Assembly (NCBI GenBank): GCA_963969495.1
Contig: OZ018328.1
Span: 4,579,886 to 4,643,885 of the forward strand
Origin: Ceratothoa steindachneri
Taxonomy: Eukaryota > Arthropoda > Malacostraca > Isopoda > Cymothoidae
Direction of reading: 5' to 3'
Length of the DNA stretch: 64,000 bases
A program made the translations under genes and the position numbers. Position 1 is the stretch's first letter. Every line of letters begins with the position of its first letter. This document shows positions 10,143 through 18,354 of this stretch, piece after piece. The notes below the pieces were generated by a model that ran no database searches, was not told the origin of the DNA, and worked only from the letters and a program-made list of their open reading frames with translations.

Positions 10143-10416
10143 AAAGATGAAAGAAAGTAGAATGAAAGGTGTTGTGACAGGTGTGCTTCCAAGAATGGAT
10201 GTTGGGGTAGAATGGATGTCTCGTGCAATTGGGCTGAATGATTATGTGAGGAGGATGTGTGAGATGGAAGGTGTCATGTTTGTGCATGTGTGGGATAGGT
10301 TTGTTGGAATGAAAGAAATGTATGCGATGGATGGACTGCATTTGAGTAGGAGGGGGGTAGATGTGTTGTGGGAGGAGTATGATTGTGTTATTAGGTCTTT
10401 GCGGGCGGGAAACTAG
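10143..10416 (+). pseudogene. A4 ORF1, C-terminal part of the SGNH esterase
   Basis: C-terminal third of the ORF1 esterase found in CR1-like LINEs. Visible: MKGVVTGVLPRMDVGVEW, a block with MFVHVWDRFVG, and MYAMDGLHLSRRGVDVLW, whose DGLH carries the catalytic Asp and His of an SGNH hydrolase. The GDS block with the nucleophile and the GVND block are missing because the copy is 5' truncated at about 10143. The stop is at 10414-10416, and ORF2 starts 23 bases later in the -1 frame. The function of the esterase in retrotransposition is not settled in the families known to have it. Confidence 0.85.
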
Positions 10417-10439
10417 ATACTAATAGTGGTCAGGGAATT

Positions 10440-11789
10440 ATGAGAGGACATTATAGTACTGAAAGTAGAATGGACTTGGCAGATAACAGAAATAGGTTCC
10501 AAGGCGATAGAGGTGAAGTCATTCAAGTTTCAAGAGGTGCTTCAGGGATAGGGGGGTTAAATTGTTTCTATACAAATGCTCATAGTCTTAGAAACAAGAA
10601 GGATGAGCTATTTAGTTATATTAGCAATAAAGATATAGATATATTATGCGTTACTGAATTATGGGTTAATGAAATAGAATTTAGTGACACTATAAGTGAA
10701 TTTGATTTACAGGGCTATAATATGTACATTAGTCAAAGGAAAGGTAGGATTGGTGGAGGAATAATTATCTATATAAAAAACAACATTGTTTCAAGTTTAA
10801 ATACTTCAATAAAGCAGGATGGAGTTGAGTCACTTTGGCTAGATATTAGGTTCAGTAAAAATAGAATGGTGCATTTGGGAGCTTTTTACAGGTCACCTGG
10901 GCAGACTGATGATATGGATGAAGTAATGATAAGGGAAATAAGTAAGGGATGTGAAACAGATGCAGTTATTATTGGGGACTTCAACTTAAACTCTGTGGAC
11001 TGGGAAAATATGATAGGTAGGGATAGAACAAGTGGCAGGTTCATAGAATGCTTTGAGGATAATTTTTTTTAATCAATTTGTTAATGAGCCAACGAGGGGG
11101 ACAATATATTAGATTTAGTACTTTCTAACAGTGATTATTTAGTTCAAGAATTGACTGTTGGGGAAAAGCATTGGGAAATAGTGACCATCAGATAATTTGT
11201 TTTAATTTGGGAATTGAGAAGGGTAAAATAACCGAGAATGCTGAAAAAGTTCCAAATTTTCTTAAGGGAAATTTTGTAAAACTTCGAAGCTTGCTAAATT
11301 TGGTAGACTGGGATGTAGAATTCAGAGGTAAAAATGCTTATGGGATGTGGGATACTTTCAAGCATATAATAAATGTAGTCCAAGAACAATGTATCCCAAT
11401 GAAGGTCATTAGGAACAAAAGTAGGAAACCCTTATGGTGGAATCAGGAAATAGATAGAAAAATTTCAGAGAAGAAAAGGGCATACAAAAAATTACAGGTA
11501 CAAAATAATATTCAAAATTTAAAGTGATTATAGAATGGCTAGGAATGAGTTAAATAAGATTATAAAGAAGAACAAAAGGGTGTCAGAAATTAAATTAGCT
11601 CAGGATAGCAACAAAGATCCTAGAAAGTTCTTTAGTTACTATAAAATTAATAACAAGTCTGGCAGAGTTAAAATAGGACCTATCAAATATGAAGGGGTTG
11701 TGAGAGAAACTGATGAGGAAATAGTTGAGGTACTAAATGATCATTTGGCATCAGTATTTACAAAGGAGAAACTAAATAGTCTTATGTAA
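10440..11789 (+). pseudogene. A4 ORF2, endonuclease and linker (frameshifted, cut by C1)
   Basis: AP-endonuclease-like domain that would nick the target. ATG at 10440 starts MRGHYSTES as in A5. Blocks: CFYTNAHSLRNK, LCVTELWVN (the family has VTESW, so here Ser to Leu after the catalytic Glu), YRSPGQTDD, IIGDFNLNSVDW (catalytic Asp and Asn). A frameshift in a T run at about 11065 ends the first frame. DLVLSNSD and GNSDHQII remain readable beyond it to 11171-11527 (KPLWWNQEIDRKISEKKRAY). TGA at 11525 (also a feature of A1, at the same place) and a new ATG at 11535 follow. C1 then cuts the copy after KLNSLM. Confidence 0.85.
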
Positions 11790-13133
11790 CATAAGAACAT
11801 AAGAAAAGAAGGAGACTGCAAAAGACCATTCATGGCCTACACTTGGCAGCTCCTGTTCCATTCAACACACAAAAGATTTCTTACCAGAGAAAAGTCATCA
11901 ACATTGTCACCCTTAACAGGAGTTCGTCAGATCTAATCTACAATATACATAAAATGCATCCAGAGGATTATGTCCATTCATGCAACCGCAAAATATAATC
12001 TTCCCACTCCTTAGAAAAATATATACATATGTACATAAAAAAAAGTCAGTCCCATCTAGCAGCTTCATCCATATATTTATCTAATCTATTCTTAAAACTA
12101 CCCAGAGAGGAGGCTTCTATCACATGCCTAGTGAGCCTATTCCATTCATCTACCACATGATTTGTAAACCAATTCCTCCCAATCTCCTTCCTAAACCTAT
12201 ACTTATCAAGCTTAAACCCATTGCTACGTGTCCTGTCATGTTCACTAAGTATAAGAACCTTACCCAGATCCCCTTTATTATATCCTTTTACCCATTTGAA
12301 GACTTCAATCAATTCCCCTCTGACTCTTCTCCATTCCAATGTATGTAGATTTAGTTTTCTGAGCCTTTCACCATAGGGTAAGTTCCTTAGCCCACCAATC
12401 ATCTTTGTCATCCTTCTCTGCACAGACTCAAGCAAATCAATATCCTTCCTATAATATGGTGACCAAAATTGTACTGCATAGTCTAGATGAGGCCTAACTA
12501 GCGCCAGATAGAGTTTTAGAATGACTTCAGCACTCTTATTGCTTACACTCCTCCTAATGAATCCCAATATCCTATTAGCTTTATTCTTAGCATTTAGACA
12601 TTGCTTTCTAGGACGAAGGTCTGAACTTACCAAAATACCCAAGTCTCTCTCACAATCAGTCCTCCCTAAAATTCTGCCATTTAATTTATAACTATTCAAT
12701 GGATTATTTCTACCTATACTAAGTACACTACATTTGTCTATGTTAAACTTCATTTGCCATTTCTCGGCCCAATTGGACAGAATGGTCAATTCCTCCTGCA
12801 TTACAACAGCATCAGAATCAGCCCTAATGGCCCTACCTAGCTTAGTATCATCAGCAAATTTACTCAGGTCACTACTTATACCTATGTCAAGATCATTAAT
12901 ATAAATTAAGAATAGCAAGGGACCCAAAACAGATCCTTGAGGAACTCCACTGCTAACACACCCCCACTCAGATTTAACTCTATCTATACTAACTCTTTGC
13001 TGTCTGTCACCAAGCCATGACTGAATCCACCTAAATATACTGCCATCGATCCCGTGTGCTTTAACTTTGCTCAGAAGTCGTAAGTGTGGCACTCGATCAA
13101 AAGCCTTACTAAAGTCCAAGTATAAAATATCAT
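11790..13133 (-). mobile_element. LINE family C, copy C1 (minus strand, 5' truncated)
   Basis: Begins at its 3' tail (complement of TTCTTTTCTTATGTTCTTATG) at about 11790 and is cut in the RT at about 13133. It matches C4 almost base for base. It carries the family C 3' hairpin at 11811-11853. Family A sequence on its left ends CTTATGTA and on its right resumes with ACTCATGGGTCAG. Comparison with A1 and A5 shows a few bases (TAGT) lost and no clear target duplication. Confidence 0.9.
12046..13119 (-). pseudogene. C1 ORF2, RT and C-terminus (357 aa)
   Basis: RT portion of family C ORF2, open for 357 codons on the minus strand. Blocks: MDFSKAFDRVPHLRLL (motif A), GVPQGSVLGPLLFLIYIND (motif B), KFADDTKLGRA (catalytic FADD), WQMKFNIDKCSVLSIG, RKQCLNAKNKANRILGF, LVRPHLDYAVQFWSPYY, RRMTKMIGGLRNLPYGERL and the end LDKYMDEAARWD. 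The true ORF2 start lies far upstream, as C4 shows, and is lost here. The ORF1 and endonuclease are absent. Confidence 0.9.
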
Positions 13134-13857
13134 ACTCATGGGTCAGGGAAAGAGGTGTTTACTACCATTAGTGTGGATTGGAGGAAGATAAAAGGATAAT
13201 AGGTGAGTTAGATACTACCAAGGCCTCCGGCCCAGATAATATTCATTCTAGGATACTTAAAAAAGGGGTAGAAAGTATCTCAATAGCTCTCGAGAAGTTG
13301 TATACTAGGTCACTGGAATATGGAGAAATACCCTATGATATAAAGAGAGCGAATGTAGTCCCCATTTTCAAGAAGGGTAGTAAAGAGGACCCAAATAACT
13401 TTAGACCGGTTACCCTAACTCCTGTAGTCTGTAAAATTCTTGAGAAAATAGTTAAAAAAGGGATTTGCCAACATCTAGAGAGGGAGGGGTTAATCAGCGA
13501 TGCTCAGCATGGGTTTAGATCAGGTAGATCATGTTTGACTAACTTACTAGACTTTCTGGAGTTTGTAACAGATCAAGTAGATAAGGGAGAGAATATAGAT
13601 ATAATTTACTTAGATTTTAGTAAAGCATTTGATAAGGTACCACATAGGAGACTAGTTCATAAATTAAAAATGATTGGGATATGTGGGGGTGTTTCAAATT
13701 GGATAGCTGAGTGGCTGAAAGACAGGAAGCAAAGGGTAGTGCTAAATGGTGTGAAGTCAGAGTGGAGGGGTTATCAGTAGGGTTCCTCAGGGATCACTTC
13801 TCGGTCCATTATTATTTGTCATCTATATAAACGATCTTGGGGAGGCAGTAAAATAAA
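13134..13857 (+). pseudogene. A4 ORF2, RT first half after C1
   Basis: Family A RT resumes after C1. The open frame at 13178-13780 reads KRIIGELDTTKASGPDNIHS, FRPVTLTPVVCK, HGFRSGRSCLTN (GRS retained, unlike A1 and A2) and YLDFSKAFDKVPH. It ends in KSEWRGYQ because bases are missing relative to A1 (GGAGGGGTTATC instead of GGAGGGATGTTATC). Motif B is present at about 13775-13830 in another frame. Another small change near 13850 restores the frame used by the next piece. Confidence 0.85.
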
Positions 13858-15258
13858 GTGTCGATTTTTGCTGATGATACCAAATTAGCAGCTGTAGTTA
13901 AAGATATTGATGATAATTTTAAAGTGCAGGGGGATTTAAATAAATTGTTATCCTGGGCACATACGTGGCAAATGACTTTCAACCTTGATAAGTGCAAAGT
14001 TATTAACATGGGAAAAGATAATAGAGAATTTAACTATGAAATGGATGGGCAATGGCTGAGCTCAGTAGAGGATGAGAAAGATCTAGGAGTAGTAATAGAT
14101 AAGTCATTAAGGTTTTCTAAGCAGTGTATTGAAGCAAGAAATAGGGCAAATAGAGTGCTGGGTTTTATTAAGAGAAATGTCAGTTACAAAAGTAAGGAGG
14201 TTATTCTTAAACACTATAACTCCTATGTTAGGCCACATCTAGCACACAGGATCGATGGCAGTATATTTAGGTGGATTCAGTCATGGCTTGGTGACAGACA
14301 GCAAAGAGTTAGTATAGATGGAGTTAAATCTGAGTGGGGGTGTGTTAGCAGTGGAGTTCCTCAAGGATCTGTTTTGGGTCCCTTGCTATTCTTAATTTAT
14401 ATTAATGATCTTGACATAGGTATAAGTAGTGACCTGAGTAAATTTGCTGATGATACTAAGCTAGGTAGGGCCATTAGGGCTGATTCTGATGCTGTTGTAA
14501 TGCAGGAGGAATTGACCATTCTGTCCAATTGGGCCGAGAAATGGCAAATGAAGTTTAACATAGACAAATGCAGTGTACTTAGTATAGGTAGAAATAATCC
14601 ATTGAATAGTTATAAATTAAATGGCAGAATTTTAGGGAGGACTGATTGTGAGAGAGACTTGGGTATTTTGGTAAGTTCAGACCTTCGTCCTAGAAAGCAA
14701 TGTCTAAATGCTAAGAATAAAGCTAATAGGATATTGGGATTCATTAGGAGGAGTGTAAGCAATAAGAGTGCTGAAGTCATTCTAAAACTCTATCTGGCGC
14801 TAGTTAGGCCTCATCTAGACTATGCAGTACAATTTTGGTCACCATATTATAGGAAGGATATTGATTTGCTTGAGTCTGTGCAGAGAAGGATGACAAAGAT
14901 GATTGGTGGGCTAAGTAAGAACTTACCCTATGGTGAAAGGCTCAGAAAACTAAATCTACATACATTGGAAAGGAGAAGGGTCAGAGGGGAATTGATTGAA
15001 GTCTTCAAATGGGTAAAAGGATATAATAAAGGGGATCTGGGTAAAGTTCTTATACTTAGTGAACATGACAGGACACGTAGCAATGGGTTTAAGCTTGATA
15101 AGTATAGGTTTAGGAAGGAGATTGGGAGGAATTGGTTTACAAATCGTGTGGTAGATGAATGGAATAGGCTCACTAGGCATGTGATAGAAGCCTCCTCTCT
15201 GGGTAGTTTTAAGAATAGATTAGATAAATATATGGATGAAGCTGCTAGATGGGACTGA
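13858..15258 (+). pseudogene. Chimeric 466-aa ORF: family A RT palm fused to family C RT
   Basis: One open frame crosses the A4-C2 junction. Residues 1 to about 128 are family A (MSIFADDTKLAAVVKDIDD, WQMTFNLDKCKVI, VRPHL). The rest is family C from its RT onward (RIDGSIFRWIQSWLGDRQQR, GVPQGSVLGPLLF, KFADDTKLGRAIRA, WQMKFNIDKCSVL, to LDKYMDEAARWD). The joined protein therefore has two FADD boxes. The fusion follows from C2 having landed in phase; nothing suggests it is expressed. Family C here carries one extra residue pair (GLSKNLPYGERL) relative to C1 and C4. Confidence 0.85.
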
Positions 15259-15511
15259 CTTTTTTTTATGTACATATGTATATATTTTTCTAAGGAGTGG
15301 GAAGATTATATTTTGCGGTTGCATGAATGGACATAATCCTCTGGATGCATTTTATGTATATTGTAGATTAGATCTGACGAACTCCTGTTAAGGGTGACAA
15401 TGTTGATGACTTTTCTCTGGTAAGAAATCTTTTGTGTGTTGAATGGAACAGGAGCTGCCAAGTGCAGGCCATGAATGGTCTTTTGCAGTCTCCTTCTTTT
15501 CTTATGTTCTT
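14243..15511 (+). mobile_element. LINE family C, copy C2 (plus strand, 5' truncated)
   Basis: Starts at CACACAGGATCGATGGCAG inside the RT and ends with the family C tail TTCTTTTCTTATGTTCTTAT at about 15511. The 6-base sequence ATCTAG flanks it at 14237-14242 and 15512-15517, and family A continues correctly on both sides, so this is a clean target-site duplication. The 3' hairpin is at 15451-15493 (GGAGCTGC paired with GCAG-T-CTCC, inner stem GGCCAT/ATGGTC). Confidence 0.9.
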
Positions 15512-15956
15512 ATCTAGAGTACTGTATACAGGCATGGTCCCCACATTTTAGACACGATATTAACCTTCTTGAGTCAGTGCAACGGAGGGCAACAGAGATT
15601 ATTCCTTCCCTGAGGCACCTTGAATATATAGATAGACTGAGGGTATCAAATATGTTCTCGTTCGAAAGGAGGTGTGTGAGAGGGATATGATTGAGCTCTT
15701 TAAAAAATTTTCCGGGATAGATAAATTGGATGTTAGCAAGTGTTTTGAGTTAGATGATGGAAATCGGACTAGAGGTCACCACTTGAAAATTAAAAAGCAA
15801 GGCTGTAGGTTGGATTTAAGAAAATATTTTTTCACCAATAGAGTGGTAGACTTCTGGAACAAATTGCCGTAGAGGGTAGTAGGTAGTCCAAATCTAAATG
15901 TATTTAAGAGTAGGTTGGATGAGTTTATGGGAAGGGAAGGTTGTGATGGTTCCTAA
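15512..15956 (+). pseudogene. A4 ORF2, C-terminal part after C2
   Basis: End of the family A ORF2, resuming at ATCTAGAGTACTG. Readable blocks: YCIQAWSPHFRHDINLLESV, RRATEIIPSLRHL, SFERRCVRG. A 1-base deletion follows at about 15687 (the family has GGGGATATG, here GGGATATG). Then in the next frame MIELFKKFSGIDKLDVSK and DFWNKLP follow, with a TAG replacing CAG at about 15870. It ends with the family stop near 15954. These lesions show A4 has decayed since its insertion. Confidence 0.85.
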
Positions 15957-16280
15957 GTTTTGTATATATTAATATTGTTTGTATATATCCATAGCTGCAT
16001 GATTTAGTTATTGACAAGCCTTGATTGGTGATACCCTTTATTTCTGGATGCAATCCTCTGGATGTAGTTTTCCTGGGAGTTTGGGTGCCTTAAAAAAGAG
16101 GCCGTTTGACTCAGATGACCTATGATGAGCCCTTGTGGCTTTTGTCATCTGTTATATTATATTGTGGGGGACTTTGATTTTGTCTGTCCCTGGTGATGGT
16201 GCTTTTTGTGGGTGGGTTTTGACGGAGGCGGATGACCTTTGATAGGCCCTTGTGGCTTTTGTCATCCGTGTAATTATGTT

Positions 16281-17167
16281 ATGTAATTACGCTTAGCTTT
16301 CTGTCTCAGTGCCACCTGCTTGCTGCATTCCTCTGTCCACCATGGTTTGTTATACTTAGTGCTTAGTTTGAAAGTTATTTTGCTGGCATCTATTATATTT
16401 CCTGTTATTTCATTTAATTCTTCAACTGGATTTTGGGATACATCTGCTTGTATTAGAGCAAGATTAGTTGTCCAGGGCAAGATTAGTTGTCCAATCTGAC
16501 TATTTGTTATCTTTTATCTTCCAATTTGGTCTTTTTCTTGTTTTGGATATAATTATTTGTTCAGATATGGAGATAAGGATCAGGGTATGATCTGAGCCAA
16601 GATCTCTACCCAAGTTAATTTCAGTTTTGTCTGAAAGAGCTGCAGATACTATAGTGAGATCAATAGTTGAATAAGAGTCATTTTTTAAGTCATATCTTGT
16701 TTTGAGACCAAGAGGAGTAGCTAGTTAGATCTGATTGGATGATATAGTTATTGAAGGAGATTGTTTGTTGCAGGGATTCATGTAAAAGATGATTATCCCA
16801 TGTTGGGTGTCTTTGATTTAAGTTACCACAAATAATTAATTTGTTACCCAGTTGAGAGAGATAGAATGCTAATTCTTGATCAATAAAGTTGTTTGAAGGA
16901 GATTGTATAAATTGAATACATCAATAGCATTCTTTTTTAGATAAATTCTGGTAGCTTGAGCTTCCAAGATTGTTAATATAGTTATTTAGTTTTATAATTT
17001 TATAGTTTATATCTTTGCAAATTAAAGTCATTATACCAGCCGTCCCATTAAATTTACTCCCAAAATGTGAAACATATTGGAACATGGATGAAATAGTTTA
17101 TGTCCCATCATTCGAGCCACCAATCTACATATTTACCAGAAAAAAAGCTGAATTTTCAGAGCCTACC
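16281..17167 (-). pseudogene. Endonuclease and linker of the split RNase H LINE (5' half)
   Basis: Minus-strand LINE upstream half. From high to low coordinates it reads, across frameshifts, GTAGIMTLICKDINYKIIKL, LSTGNKLIICGNLNQRHPTWDN (AP-endonuclease GDxNxxHxxW block with Asp to Asn), and then, in the frame of 16274-16480, NKPWWTEECSKQVALRQKAKRNY, the standard block linking endonuclease to RT. The reading stops exactly where family A copy A4 ends. The next part of the same protein type begins on the far side of A3 at 9942, with roughly 20-25 expected residues missing. The right edge is replaced by C3. Confidence 0.75.
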
Positions 17168-17548
17168 ATATAAGAACATAAGAAAAGAAGGAGACTGCAA
17201 AAGACCATTCATGGCCTACACTTGGCAGCTCCTGTTCCAGTCAACACACAAAAGATTTCTTACCAGAGAAAAGTCATCAACATTGTCACCCTTTACAGGA
17301 GTTCGTCAGATCTAATCTACAATATACATAAAATGCATCCAGAGGATTATGTCCATTCATGCAACCGCAAAATATAATCTCCCCACTCCTTAGAAAAATA
17401 TATACATATGTACATAAAAAAAAAGTCAGTCCCATCTAGCAGCTTCATCCATATATTTATCTAATCTATTCTTAAAACTACCCAGAGAGGAGGCTTCTAT
17501 CACATGTCTAGTGAGCCTATTCCATTCATCTACCACACGATTTGTAAA
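17168..17548 (-). mobile_element. LINE family C, copy C3: 3' end fragment (minus strand)
   Basis: About 380 bases of family C 3' end: tail complement from about 17170, 3' hairpin, UTR, and the last 30 or so codons of ORF2 (complement of the MDEAARWD end) to about 17548. It lies between the RNase H LINE and a Penelope-like fragment. Confidence 0.9.
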
Positions 17549-18003
17549 CCATATATGCTCTAACTGGTTATCTTTTCATGAAGGACTAACTTATTTAAGG
17601 GATTTCTTCAAATTTAATAATTACCCTGATTTCATCTTCGATCAGTTAGTATCCAAATTTCTCTCCAAAATATATTATCTTCAATCCTTTCTTACTGCTG
17701 TTTTAAGCATTTGACACCCGAGTTTAGCAAACTCCTTCATTCTACCCTCAACAATCATTTCCCCCAATGCCAATTCATTTGTTTAAATTCCAACCTTTTA
17801 TCATTGCTTCCTTTTTACTCCATAAGGAGCCAATCCCTTTGGGCTTGTGATCCTGTATAATTTACAATTATACATGTACAACCTGCCACAGTCGTTTGTA
17901 GGCCAAATTGGCTTACAACTCATATGCAGGATCGCAAAGCACTTGGGTTTGTCTCATCGGACTGGTATTCCCAATTTCTAAACCTGAAGCCTCTTCCATC
18001 AGG
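17549..18003 (+). mobile_element. Penelope-like element fragment: RT end, connector and GIY-YIG endonuclease
   Basis: Plus-strand remnant of a Penelope-like element (PLE). From about 17572 a frame reads FHEGLTYLRDFFKFNNYP, then FDQLVSKFLSKIYY, the conserved block after the PLE RT. From about 17850, after shifts, YNYTCTTCHSR and GLQLICRIAKHLGLSHRTG read as the start and core of the GIY-YIG domain, including the R-xx-xH-xG-xSxRTG signature of PLE endonucleases. The catalytic GIY-YIG start itself is degraded. At least three frameshifts or stops make it inactive. It is cut by C3 on the left and by the A5 tail on the right. Confidence 0.75.
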
Positions 18004-18354
18004 CAACATAACATAACATATAACATAACATAACATAATTACTCGGATGACAAAAGCCACAAGGGCCTATCAAAGGTCATCCGCCTCCGTCAAAACCCAC
18101 CCACAAAAAGCACCATCACCAGGGGAAGACAAAATCAAAGTCCCCCACAATATAATATAACGGATGACAAAAGCCACAAGGGCTCATCATAGGTCATCCG
18201 AGTCAAGCGGCCTCTTTTTCAAGGCACCCAAACTCCCAGGAAAACTACATCCAGAGGATTGCATCCAGAAACAAGGGTATCACCAATCAAGGCTTGTCAA
18301 GAACTAAATCATGCAGCTATAGATATATACAAACAATATTAATATATACAAAAC

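Larger units (their letters stand above)
10143..16283 (+). mobile_element. LINE family A, copy A4, carrying two family C insertions
   Basis: The longest plus-strand family A copy. It starts inside the ORF1 esterase, has ORF2 from 10440, and ends with the 3' UTR and a short TTATG tail near 16283. It is interrupted by C1 (minus strand, 11790-13133) and by C2 (plus strand, 14243-15511). The family A sequence resumes correctly after each. Removing the two inserts leaves about 3.5 kb of family A. Confidence 0.9.
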
